Source of the DNA: Synechococcus sp. MVIR-18-1
GTDB lineage: Bacteria > Cyanobacteriota > Cyanobacteriia > PCC-6307 > Cyanobiaceae
Assembly: GCF_014279835.1 (NCBI RefSeq)
Contig: NZ_CP047942.1
Span: 930,001 to 994,000, forward strand
DNA: 64,000 nucleotides
Direction of reading: 5' to 3'
The notes below the pieces were generated by a model. It was not told where the DNA came from, ran no database searches, and worked only from the letters and a program-made list of their open reading frames with translations. Positions 8,930 through 17,331 of the stretch are shown here, piece by piece. The translations under genes were made by a program, and so were the position numbers. Within the stretch, counting starts at the first letter, position 1, and every line of letters starts with the position of its first letter.

Positions 8930-9895
8930 ATGGCGCCCTTGGCTCTGCTCCCCGATGCGGACCTCGTGCGTTCGTACCTGCGAGACATCGGCCGTGTGCC
9001 GTTGTTGAGTCACCAACAGGAGATCACGCTGGGCCGTCAGGTTCAGGAGTTGATGGATTTAGAGGCGCTAGAAGCAGAACTCAAGGATCAGCGCGGCGGA
9101 GAAGAGGTCGCCAGAGAAGAGGTTGCGAAAGCTGCTGGTGTGAGTGCAGCGCAACTGAAGCGCAAGCTGCAGGCCGGTCGCCGCGCCAAGGAGCGCATGG
9201 TTGCTGCCAATTTGCGGTTGGTGGTGAGCGTCGCCAAGAAATACACCAAGCGGAATATGGAACTGCTGGATTTAATCCAGGAGGGAACGATCGGTTTGGT
9301 GCGTGGTGTGGAGAAATTTGATCCCACCCGGGGCTACAAATTCAGTACTTATGCGTACTGGTGGATTCGCCAAGGGATTACCCGTGCGATTGCGGAAAAG
9401 AGCCGCACGATTCGCCTACCGATTCACATCACCGAGATGTTGAACAAGCTGAAAAAGGGTCAACGGGAATTAAGCCAAGAGCTGGGCCGCACCCCATCGG
9501 TGACGGAATTGGCGTCATTTGTGGAACTACCAGAAGATGAGGTGAAGGACTTGATGTGCCGGGCCCGCCAGCCAGTGAGCTTGGAGATGAAGGTGGGTGA
9601 TGGTGATGACACCGAACTGCTGGAGCTGCTAGCCGGTGATGGAGAGCTGCCATCAGAACAGGTGGAAGGGGAATGCCTGAAGGGAGACCTGCGCGATCTG
9701 TTGAGCCAGCTGCCTGAATTGCAGGGGAAAGTGTTGCGGATGCGCTATGGGATGGATGGAGAGGAGCCGATGAGCCTCACGGGTATTGCCAAATCGATGA
9801 AGATGAGTCGCGATCGGACCCGAAGACTTGAACGTGAAGGACTAGAGATGTTGCGCCAGGGTGATGCACAACTCCAGGCCTATGTACTTGTTTAA
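8930..9895 (+). CDS. Group 2 RpoD-like sigma factor
   Basis: The 321 residues form a primary-like sigma-70 factor without region 1.1. Region 1.2 is DLVRSYLRDIGRVPLLSHQQ. Region 2 runs from NLRLVVSVAKKY through FSTYAYWWIRQGI with the core-binding and -10 recognition helices, followed by ITRAIAEKSRTIRLPIHI. Region 3 contains ELGRTPSVTELASF. Region 4 ends in MSLTGIAKSMKMSRDRTRRL and is somewhat diverged from the primary SigA form. Group 2 factors direct light, nutrient or stress responses in cyanobacteria. A TTG six bases upstream is an alternative start. The upstream inverted repeat at 8904-8919 may control it. Confidence 0.92.
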   Translation: MAPLALLPDADLVRSYLRDIGRVPLLSHQQEITLGRQVQELMDLEALEAELKDQRGGEEVAREEVAKAAGVSAAQLKRKLQAGRRAKERMVAANLRLVVSVAKKYTKRNMELLDLIQEGTIGLVRGVEKFDPTRGYKFSTYAYWWIRQGITRAIAEKSRTIRLPIHITEMLNKLKKGQRELSQELGRTPSVTELASFVELPEDEVKDLMCRARQPVSLEMKVGDGDDTELLELLAGDGELPSEQVEGECLKGDLRDLLSQLPELQGKVLRMRYGMDGEEPMSLTGIAKSMKMSRDRTRRLEREGLEMLRQGDAQLQAYVLV

Positions 9896-9903
9896 AACTT
9901 GAT

Positions 9904-10383
9904 TTAGAAGAATTCGTCAAAATTGTCGAAATCAACCGCTTTGAAATTCCCTGACTCCACCTGAGTCATGAGTCGTTCTAGCTGCACCCATAAAGCTCCA
10001 CCTGTAAGAAGAGAAAGGAGCATGGACACTAAATATCCAGCGCCAGAGGCGAAGCCGAACACTTGAAGTGACCCGCCGATGAACAGGGTGATGCCGAGCA
10101 GAGTTCCTGCATAACTCATCGTGACTTCTGCCGTACCAAGTGGCAAAAGAGCGAGGCGATCTTGCTTCCAGCCGTCTAAGCGAATCTGGATCAGCTTTGC
10201 AAACGTGAGCCCGCACAACACACCGATCGCGAGCCCCAGGCCCGCCACGAGATAAGGCGGTTGGCTGATGGGCGCGTATTCCAGAAAAATTTCACTGGGA
10301 TCAAGATCACCAAAGAAATCACTGAGCGCATCGAGGTCGGCTTGGTCTAACTCGATGGGCATGAGGTCAGGGGCTAATCCCAT
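9904..10383 (-). CDS. Conserved membrane protein, function unknown
   Basis: The 159 residues have an acidic N terminus (DQADLDALSDFFGDLDPSE) and three or four hydrophobic segments: YLVAGLGLAIGVLCGL, YAGTLLGITLFIGGS, and YLVSMLLSLLTGGALW. The C terminus is again acidic and aromatic (VDFDNFDEFF). No enzyme motif is visible. It is convergent with the sigma-factor gene, with only eight bases between the stop codons, and lies downstream of the ABC1 kinase gene on the same strand with a 43-base gap. Confidence 0.75.
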   Translation of the reverse strand: MGLAPDLMPIELDQADLDALSDFFGDLDPSEIFLEYAPISQPPYLVAGLGLAIGVLCGLTFAKLIQIRLDGWKQDRLALLPLGTAEVTMSYAGTLLGITLFIGGSLQVFGFASGAGYLVSMLLSLLTGGALWVQLERLMTQVESGNFKAVDFDNFDEFF

Positions 10384-10426
10384 AACAGTGAGGGTGTGAG
10401 TGTGAGGTGAAAGTGTTGGAGGGACC

Positions 10427-12136
10427 CTAAGCGGCAGCTAGCGGATTCAGTTGTTGCAGCATGCGTCCGGCAATGCGACGAGGACTGAAGGTGCGTCCGA
10501 GCAAGGATGTAAGCGACCTGAGGTCTTCTGTACTGAGGCGATCGTCACGCACAAGCGTGAGCAGCATTCTTCTGCGAAGGTCGGCGCCATCCTTACTGAG
10601 CAACAAGCGCAATCCAGCTCCCGCCACTGGGATCAGCTCAGCCCCAGGTGTGGGTGCATCGCTTCCCACCACGTCTAGGAGGCTTTCCAGTCGTTCGAGT
10701 CGAAGGTGGCCTTCGGTATCAAACAAGACCTCCAGAAGCTTTTCGCGCATCTCTTTGGTGTCACCAGCCAGGAGGCGCTTGGCTACATAGGGATAGGCCA
10801 CAGCAATAATTTTGAAATCTGGATCAAGACGAAGGGCAAGACCTTCCTGGCTCACAACAGCGCGGATGATCAGGGCAAAGCGAGCTGGCACTCGGAATGG
10901 ATAGTCGTACATCAATTCAGAAAAGCGATCGGTAATCGCTTTGAAATTGAAGGTGCCCACGGAGTCACCCAAGCTTCCGCCCAACACCTCTCTCAGCGGC
11001 GGAATGATCGACTCCAGATCCGCATTGGGTGCTAAAAATCCCAACTCTTGAAAATCATTAGCTAATGCTGAAAAGTCCTTATTGATCAGGTGAACGACCG
11101 CACCAGTGAGCGTTAAACGGTCGGAATCACTGATGGAGTCCATCATTCCAAAGTCCACGTAGGCCACGTGACCGAGGTCTCCCGTTTGACCACTCAAGGC
11201 AAATAAATTTCCTGGGTGAGGATCGGCATGGAAATATCCATATTCCAGAAGTTGTTGCAGGCCGCTAATCACACCCGTGCGGATCAGGGCTGGCGGGTTG
11301 AGACGTTGAGATTTCAACTCCTGCCGATCTCTCATCTTGGTTCCATGAATCCAGGAGGTGGTGAGCACGCGCCTGGCAGACAACAGTCGTTCAACTTTTG
11401 GAATCGTGACGGCTGGATTATCAGCAAACAGGGCTGAAAAGCGTTCGGCATTGTCGGCTTCGCAGTAGTAATCAATTTCTTCAAACAGGCTGCGACCAAA
11501 CTCATCGATGATCTCTCCCAATCCGAAACCCAAGTTGAGAGGTAGGAACGGTGCACCCAACACTCCCAAGGTGCGAATCAGCACCATGTCGCGGCGCAAA
11601 ATGAAGGCGAGATTGGGGCGCTGCACCTTCACGGCAACCCAATGCTGACCATGCAAACGCGCCTTGTAGACCTGCCCCAGGCTGGCTGCTGCAACGGGGA
11701 CGTTTGGAAACTCTTCAAACAGTTGCTCCACCGGAGCGCCTAGCTCTGTTTCCACGGTTTGAAGCGCGATCGCGTGGTCGAAGGAGGGGAGATCGTCCTG
11801 AAGCTTGGTGAGCTCATCGAGCCAATCGCGACGGATCAGATCAGGCCGAGTGGACAAGGCTTGTCCCACTTTGATGAAACAGGGCCCCAAATTGGTGAGG
11901 GTGCGGAGCAGGGTTCTGGCCAGCTTGCGCTGCACCTCGGAATCTTTGCTTCTGCCGCGTAGGAGCAAGCTGACCACTAAACCAGTGAGAGCCCAGATGA
12001 TTTGGATCACCCGCGGTAAATAAATCCAAGGCCTCAGTAAGAGCCAGCGAGCATCTCTGCCAGGTGAATAACGCATGCGTGCTTCAGAAGCGTCTTTGGA
12101 TCGCGTTGTGTTGGCCAAACTGGTTCGCTCTGCCAT
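10427..12136 (-). CDS. ABC1/UbiB-type atypical kinase
   Basis: The 569 residues have the ABC1K hallmarks: the KxGQ motif in FIKVGQALSTRPD (about residue 92), the Ala-rich loop AAASLGQVYKA in place of a Gly-rich loop, VAVKVQRP with the catalytic lysine, HADPHPGNLF and YVDFGMM (the DFG equivalent). Plastid and cyanobacterial members associate with membranes and plastoglobule-like lipid bodies and affect prenylquinone and tocopherol metabolism. The ATG at 12136 is preferred; a TTG two codons earlier is possible. It is divergent from the PLP decarboxylase gene at 12334. Confidence 0.9.
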   Translation of the reverse strand: MAERTSLANTTRSKDASEARMRYSPGRDARWLLLRPWIYLPRVIQIIWALTGLVVSLLLRGRSKDSEVQRKLARTLLRTLTNLGPCFIKVGQALSTRPDLIRRDWLDELTKLQDDLPSFDHAIALQTVETELGAPVEQLFEEFPNVPVAAASLGQVYKARLHGQHWVAVKVQRPNLAFILRRDMVLIRTLGVLGAPFLPLNLGFGLGEIIDEFGRSLFEEIDYYCEADNAERFSALFADNPAVTIPKVERLLSARRVLTTSWIHGTKMRDRQELKSQRLNPPALIRTGVISGLQQLLEYGYFHADPHPGNLFALSGQTGDLGHVAYVDFGMMDSISDSDRLTLTGAVVHLINKDFSALANDFQELGFLAPNADLESIIPPLREVLGGSLGDSVGTFNFKAITDRFSELMYDYPFRVPARFALIIRAVVSQEGLALRLDPDFKIIAVAYPYVAKRLLAGDTKEMREKLLEVLFDTEGHLRLERLESLLDVVGSDAPTPGAELIPVAGAGLRLLLSKDGADLRRRMLLTLVRDDRLSTEDLRSLTSLLGRTFSPRRIAGRMLQQLNPLAAA

Positions 12137-12333
12137 ATCCAACGCATCTCAAAACTTCTGATCGTGGATCTTAGGCAGATCGTTCCTTTAAATCGTTTTA
12201 TTGGCTAGGGCGTTGCCATCATTTGCATTGGCATCGTTGATGGGTTGTTGTCTGTTCGATTCCTTGGCTTCTGCGCGATTCCTGCCCTGCGTCAGGCGAT
12301 CGATTTGGCTGGACTGAAGAAGCGCAGGCCCCC

Positions 12334-13758
12334 ATGCACTCCTTAATTCCATTGCTACGGCCTGATCGGCGGCGGCCTCTTCACTTGCCGGTGCATGGTC
12401 GGGGCAGAGCTTTGCCACCTGCTTTAAAGCGCTTGCTGCGGCAGCCACCCGGTAGTTGGGATCTCCCAGAACTTCCAGAGATTGGTGGTCCCCTTGAGGG
12501 GGAAGGTGCCGTTGCTGAGGCGCAAGCACAACTGGCTTCCCGATTGGGTGTGGCTGGTTGTTGGTTCGGTGTGAACGGGGCAACCGGTTTGCTCCAAGCA
12601 GCGCTTTCGGCCCTTGCTGGACCTGGGCAAGCGGTGTTGTTGCCGCGTAATGCCCATCGCAGCTTGATTGCTGCCTGCGTGTTGGGAGGCATCCGACCTG
12701 TGTTTTTACCCGTTCCATTCCTGTCTGATCGTGGACATCCCGGTGCGATGTCTGCGCAGTGTTTGGAGAGAGCGCTCAAGGATTTGCCCTCCATCCCCGA
12801 GGCGATCGTGGGCGCCGTGTTGGTGCATCCCACGTATCACGGTTATGCCTCCGACCCCATGCCCCTCGTCGCAGCCCTGCATCGTCATGGCTTGCCCGTG
12901 CTTGTGGATGAAGCACATGGAACCCACTTTGCTTTCGCTGGTGGTGAGGCGCTACCGCGCTCGTCCCTCCATGCGGGCGCTGATCTCGTGGTGCATTCGT
13001 TGCATAAATCAGCACCTGGTCTTGGGCAGACAGCCGTGCTTTGGCTCCAAGGCATGCGTGTGAGGTCTGAAGAGGTGCAAGCGTCGTTGCTCAGATTTCA
13101 GACCAGCAGCCCTAGCGCTCTGTTGTTGGCCTCTTGTGAGGCAACGTTGAATTGGATGCTCACTCCGGCGTGGGAGCGCCTGCTGCATCGAAGAGTGAAG
13201 GAGGCGCATCAGCTTGCAGATCGCCTTCGTGCTGCAGGACTGCCGTTGAGCCGAAGTGATGACCCCTTGCGTTTGATTTTGGTGACTGCTGAAAAGGGAA
13301 TCAGCGGTTTGGATGCTGATTCCTGGTTCATGGAACGGGGATTGATCGCTGAACTCCCAGAACCTTTTTGTTTGACCTTTTGCTTGGGCTTGGCATCCCA
13401 GCGTGGCTTGGCTTCACGCATGCAACGGCTTTGGCGAAGACTCCAGATGTCTCAAGCCAGTTCTGGGCCTTTGGAACCGCTTCTCTTGCCGCCTTTGGAG
13501 ACCAGCTCAACGCCTGAATTGCTTCCAGCGCTTGCCGTTAGGGCTCCAGCCTGTGAGCTGTCTCTTCAGGACAGTGCTGGTCGAATTGCCGCTGAAATGA
13601 TTTGTCCTTATCCGCCGGGGATTCCTTTGCTCATTCCTGGAGAAAGAATTGGATCGGATCGGTTGGAATGGTTGTTGGATCAGCACCGGAGATGGCCGGA
13701 ACTCGTGCCCGGTAAGGTGAAAGTCCTGGCTGAAGGGCCGCAGGTGCAACTGGGGTGA
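12334..13758 (+). CDS. Orn/Lys/Arg decarboxylase family PLP enzyme
   Basis: The 474 residues match the short, fold-type I form of the arginine/lysine/ornithine decarboxylase family. Features are LHLPVHGRG near the N terminus, WFGVNGATGLLQAAL, LVHPTYHGYASD, VLVDEAHGTH (the aspartate that contacts the pyridine nitrogen), and LVVHSLHKS with the PLP-binding lysine. The C-terminal domain contains ICPYPPGIPLLIPGE, which is typical of the family. The frame is open some distance upstream of the ATG, so the true start could be earlier. Its TGA overlaps the GTG of cdsA. The substrate cannot be chosen from sequence alone. Confidence 0.88.
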   Translation: MHSLIPLLRPDRRRPLHLPVHGRGRALPPALKRLLRQPPGSWDLPELPEIGGPLEGEGAVAEAQAQLASRLGVAGCWFGVNGATGLLQAALSALAGPGQAVLLPRNAHRSLIAACVLGGIRPVFLPVPFLSDRGHPGAMSAQCLERALKDLPSIPEAIVGAVLVHPTYHGYASDPMPLVAALHRHGLPVLVDEAHGTHFAFAGGEALPRSSLHAGADLVVHSLHKSAPGLGQTAVLWLQGMRVRSEEVQASLLRFQTSSPSALLLASCEATLNWMLTPAWERLLHRRVKEAHQLADRLRAAGLPLSRSDDPLRLILVTAEKGISGLDADSWFMERGLIAELPEPFCLTFCLGLASQRGLASRMQRLWRRLQMSQASSGPLEPLLLPPLETSSTPELLPALAVRAPACELSLQDSAGRIAAEMICPYPPGIPLLIPGERIGSDRLEWLLDQHRRWPELVPGKVKVLAEGPQVQLG

Positions 13759-14675
13759 TTTCAGACGTAGTAAGCAGCAGCCAGGGCAAAACCAAGAAGG
13801 GTTTTGATCGCAAGCGCTTGCTCAGTGGATTGCTGGCTGGCGCTTTTGGGTTGCTGGTTGTGGGTCTTGGCGGGTGGTGGTTCACGCTCGCGTTGGGGGT
13901 GATCGTGCATTTGGGGTTGTTGGAATTTTTCCGAATGGCCCAGTTCAAAGGCATGAGACCTGCCACAAAAACAACGCTTGTGGCATGCCAGCTCCTGCTG
14001 TTCAGCACGCAGTGGGCCAATTCAGGAGGTCTTCCTGCTTTATTACCTGATGCCGTGCTGCCTTTATCGGGTGCGGCAATTTGTGGTTGGTTGCTCTTGC
14101 AGCCCAAAACCGGATCCATTGCTGATATTGCAGCATCAATTTTTGGCTTGTTTTATCTCGGCTTCCTTCCAAGTCATTGGCTGAGGCTTCGCAATCTGAC
14201 GGATTTTGATATCGCTCCTGTATTGCAACGTTTAAGTATTGATAATTCCTGGCTTTCGTCGGGTTTATTAATCACTCTTGCGGCCTGTTTGATGGTTGTT
14301 GCTAGTGATATTGGTTCTTACATGATTGGTCGTCGGATCGGCCGTCATCCCCTGTCTCCAATCTCTCCTTCGAAGACGATTGAAGGGGCGATCGGAGGTG
14401 CATTGTGCTCTGTTTTGGTAGGAGCTTTGATGGCAAGCTTGATGGGATGGACCTTGGGTTGGCTGAGTGGTGGTTTGCTTGGAGCGCTGGTGGCATTATT
14501 TGCTCTTGTCGGTGACTTAACTGAATCGATGATGAAACGAGATGCAGGTGTCAAAGACTCTGGTGATGCTCTACCTGGGCATGGCGGGATTCTGGATCGA
14601 ATCGATAGTTACTTATTTACCCCTGCGGTGGTGTATTACGCCTTGATTTTGGTAATGCCTTTAATCGCAAACTAA
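13755..14675 (+). CDS. cdsA: Phosphatidate cytidylyltransferase
   Basis: This integral membrane enzyme makes CDP-diacylglycerol from phosphatidic acid and CTP, the branch point for phosphatidylglycerol synthesis. The 306 residues contain about eight hydrophobic segments and the C-terminal CDP-alcohol signature: SMMKRDAGVKDSGD followed by LPGHGGILDRIDS. The GTG start overlaps the preceding stop in GTGA, so translation is probably coupled to the decarboxylase gene. The N-terminal 20 residues are polar and basic. Confidence 0.93.
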   Translation: MISDVVSSSQGKTKKGFDRKRLLSGLLAGAFGLLVVGLGGWWFTLALGVIVHLGLLEFFRMAQFKGMRPATKTTLVACQLLLFSTQWANSGGLPALLPDAVLPLSGAAICGWLLLQPKTGSIADIAASIFGLFYLGFLPSHWLRLRNLTDFDIAPVLQRLSIDNSWLSSGLLITLAACLMVVASDIGSYMIGRRIGRHPLSPISPSKTIEGAIGGALCSVLVGALMASLMGWTLGWLSGGLLGALVALFALVGDLTESMMKRDAGVKDSGDALPGHGGILDRIDSYLFTPAVVYYALILVMPLIAN

Positions 14676-14692
14676 TGCTCAGATGCTGAAAG

Positions 14693-15322
14693 TTAGGGGC
14701 TAACGATTGCCTTCCCTTGAAGAATTAATTGGCCTGCTTTGAGGTGCGCATGTTGTATGTGAATGCCAGGATCCATCGGCAATAAAAACGATTTTCCTGT
14801 CTCGAGATGGGTGATCTCAATGGTGCCCTCTGAGGCCTGAAGACCAAATCGAGCGCGAACAGGATCTTGCGTTGCAATCACGGCAGCCTGCAATTCCAGT
14901 AAGTCGTCGTCGATGCTCAAAGCACGAAGAGGAGTTAGCCCTATCAATTGCTCACTGAGGAGATCTCCCAGCCACCTCCAACGATCACTGGCGAAAGCGC
15001 GATTGAGATCGGTTCCGCTTAAGACAACCTCCCCATCAATGTTGAAGGGATGGGAGAGCTGAATGGGCTGGCCAGGATGGGAGGGGTTGATGTGTGCTCG
15101 AAGGGCACCTGTTTTCAGTTCAGCACGCAGAAGGGGGAGTTTCTGAAAACTCACTTTGCGGGCCGTTAAGGACACACCGTCCAGCTTGCCTCGCAGGAGT
15201 TGCAAGGCCGAACCTTGCAGGGTCAGCTTCAACTCACCCACGTCATCGCATTGGCTGCGGATCCAAAGCTGTAGACCATTGGAGAGCAGTTGAAGCAGCG
15301 GTCCTGAGCTAGTTGCATTCAT
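14693..15322 (-). CDS. DUF2993 (LmeA-like) family protein
   Basis: The 209-residue product, starting at the ATG that overlaps the stop of the hydrolase gene (ATGA), matches the DUF2993 family found across cyanobacteria. It has VSLTARKVSFQKLPLL, the VVLSGTDLNRAFAS segment and a C-terminal beta-rich part. Such proteins may be lipid-associated. No catalytic motif is visible and no signal peptide is obvious. An ATG three codons earlier is also possible. It is convergent with cdsA. Confidence 0.75.
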   Translation of the reverse strand: MNATSSGPLLQLLSNGLQLWIRSQCDDVGELKLTLQGSALQLLRGKLDGVSLTARKVSFQKLPLLRAELKTGALRAHINPSHPGQPIQLSHPFNIDGEVVLSGTDLNRAFASDRWRWLGDLLSEQLIGLTPLRALSIDDDLLELQAAVIATQDPVRARFGLQASEGTIEITHLETGKSFLLPMDPGIHIQHAHLKAGQLILQGKAIVSP

Positions 15323-16194
15323 GGAGGGCATTCTGATCCCAGCCAGCGTTGTGCCACCAACTCCGGCTGATCGATATGGGGAAGATGCCCGCAATTGGCA
15401 ACGGATTCAAGCTTGTCTCCTAATAACTCCTGAGCGGACCGTTTTTGAGGAGCGCGCAGGATGCGATCTTGTTCACCCCAGAGCACATGCAAGGGCTGGG
15501 AGGGAAGCGGGCTGCCACAACCGGCAAAGCCTCCGCTGCGGGCGAAGGACGCGAGGGAACGCGCCCATCCAGGCACCTTGAGATGCAGGGATGCAATCTC
15601 AATTTCAGGCTCTCCAACATTGCTGTCTGGATCGGCGAAGGCTTGTCTGCATAACCCTCGTCTCACGCCGGGTCTTCCAAGAAACCAAACCCCAACTTGG
15701 TCGAGGACCGGAGGCAGTGGCATCGGTTTGCCGTCCAGACCTGCTGGAGCCAGAAGCAGCAGGCGATCGATCCGATGGGGATGACGCCGCGCGAGTTCCA
15801 TGGCAACAGATCCACCCATTGAGGCCCCGATCACACCGATGGTTTGGTCTGTTGGCAGGGTGTCGAGCAGCGCATCGAGGTGGTTCAGAACCAGCTCAGG
15901 TCCGTAGCTGGTGTGTTCTGGTCTTGGGCAGAACCCAAACCCGAAGAGATCGGGAATGATCAGCGTGTTGTTGGTTTTGAGCAGAGGCACCAAGCGTCGG
16001 AATTCCAGATTGGAGCTATCAAATCCATGCAGCAACAGCACGGGCGGCCCACTGCCCACTGTGACCACTGGGTAATGGTCTGATCCCGCATTGGTGCAAG
16101 AGAGTTCCAACCAGTCCAATCCTTGAAGCTGCTCACGGGCCAGAGGATCGAGAAGTGTGGAGGCTGCGTTTTCGAGAATGCGCTTGTTGGTCAA
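15319..16194 (-). CDS. Alpha/beta-hydrolase fold protein
   Basis: The 291 residues form a classic alpha/beta hydrolase: the oxyanion-loop VLLLHGFDSS (about residue 52), the nucleophile elbow IGASMGGSVA, an acid in WGEQDRIL and the catalytic histidine in CGHLPHIDQPEL. Substrate class is not readable. The TTG start at 16194 overlaps the stop of the dehydrogenase gene (TTGA), and its own stop overlaps the DUF2993 start, so three genes form a coupled unit below clpC. Confidence 0.85.
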   Translation of the reverse strand: MTNKRILENAASTLLDPLAREQLQGLDWLELSCTNAGSDHYPVVTVGSGPPVLLLHGFDSSNLEFRRLVPLLKTNNTLIIPDLFGFGFCPRPEHTSYGPELVLNHLDALLDTLPTDQTIGVIGASMGGSVAMELARRHPHRIDRLLLLAPAGLDGKPMPLPPVLDQVGVWFLGRPGVRRGLCRQAFADPDSNVGEPEIEIASLHLKVPGWARSLASFARSGGFAGCGSPLPSQPLHVLWGEQDRILRAPQKRSAQELLGDKLESVANCGHLPHIDQPELVAQRWLGSECPP

Positions 16195-17324
16195 GCCTCA
16201 GTCTCCAGCGACGTGCTGACGGAGCGACTGTCCGCGTCGGTGCTCACGAGAGCTTCAAGCAGATCGGTCTCTGTGACTTCGAAGGGGAGATGGTGTAGAT
16301 CGGATCCTGGCCGGCAGGCGAAGCTGCAAATGGCGCGCAAGTCATTCAAGCCGGTTTCTCCAAGACCAAGATCTTGGAGCGTGATGGGGACTCCAAGCTG
16401 CTTGAGCAAGGGCAGAAGTTGACGGCGGGATTGAGCTGCTAATTGATTCCCGCCCAGGCGTTCTTCAAGCCGGAGCTGCACAAGAATGCCGAAACCCACT
16501 TTTTCGCCGTGCAACTTGCCGTGACAGGCCGGCAATTGCGTTAGGCCGTTATGCACCGCGTGGGCTGCAACCGTTCTGCATTGCGCTCCTCCAAGGCCTC
16601 CGATCACACCGGCGGTAAGACCACAGGCTTCAGCGACGCGCACCCAAGACTCACTGTCAGGACGAGCCATGGCATCAAGGGCATCAATCAAGAGTTGATC
16701 GCGAAGCACCCGGGCCATTTGAACGGCCTGTTGGATGATTCCGTCGGTACTGGATCCGCTTCCTACAGAGGCTTCGTACCACTTCGCGAGGGCGTCGGCG
16801 ATGCCACTGGCCAGGGTTTGGTTTGGTGCTTGACGCACTAGACCGTGATCAAAAATCAAGAGATCCGGGCAAGCATCAAGGGACTGATCAGAAACAAACG
16901 CTCCATCTCGGGAATAGATGTTTGCGAGAGCTGTCCAGCCTGCACAGGTTGCGGCACTAAGCGGCACCGTGATGCATGGAAGTTTGAGGCGAAACGCCAA
17001 AAGTTTTCCCGCATCTAGGACCTTTCCTCCACCGGCTGCAATCACGCAATCGCAAGCAGATTCCTTCAGAAAAGCTTCAAGGCGGATGAGGTCCTCCTCG
17101 CAACAGTCGAAATTGAGTTGGGCCTCTACAACTGTGAGATCGCTTCCAGTGAGATCGGCTTTTAATCCGGCACGGATGGATTGGGTTGCAGAACTACGTC
17201 CAAGCAGTGCAGGTCTCTGACAGAGAGCAGCAATGGCAGGAAGACTTCGCTCCCAGGCCTGCTCCCCCCGAATGACCCGGGAAGGAGCGATGGCATGGGT
17301 ATGGCAAACCAACGATGTGGTCAT
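16191..17324 (-). CDS. GldA-like iron-containing alcohol dehydrogenase family
   Basis: The 377 residues belong to the glycerol dehydrogenase/dehydroquinate synthase-like superfamily. The NAD-binding VIAAGGGKVLDAGKLLA lies near residue 95, VPLSAATCAGWTALANIY follows, and the metal-ligand region AAHAVHNGLTQLPACHG-KLHGEKVGFG keeps the expected histidines. The native substrate is uncertain; polyol or alcohol oxidation is a family-level inference. It begins seven bases below the clpC stop and is likely co-transcribed with it. Confidence 0.85.
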   Translation of the reverse strand: MTTSLVCHTHAIAPSRVIRGEQAWERSLPAIAALCQRPALLGRSSATQSIRAGLKADLTGSDLTVVEAQLNFDCCEEDLIRLEAFLKESACDCVIAAGGGKVLDAGKLLAFRLKLPCITVPLSAATCAGWTALANIYSRDGAFVSDQSLDACPDLLIFDHGLVRQAPNQTLASGIADALAKWYEASVGSGSSTDGIIQQAVQMARVLRDQLLIDALDAMARPDSESWVRVAEACGLTAGVIGGLGGAQCRTVAAHAVHNGLTQLPACHGKLHGEKVGFGILVQLRLEERLGGNQLAAQSRRQLLPLLKQLGVPITLQDLGLGETGLNDLRAICSFACRPGSDLHHLPFEVTETDLLEALVSTDADSRSVSTSLETEA

Positions 17325-17331
17325 GGTTGCC

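Noticed and set aside
12188-12718. Long minus-strand frame opposite the PLP decarboxylase start
   Set aside because: Composition is that of an antisense shadow; the plus-strand frame has clear PLP-enzyme motifs.
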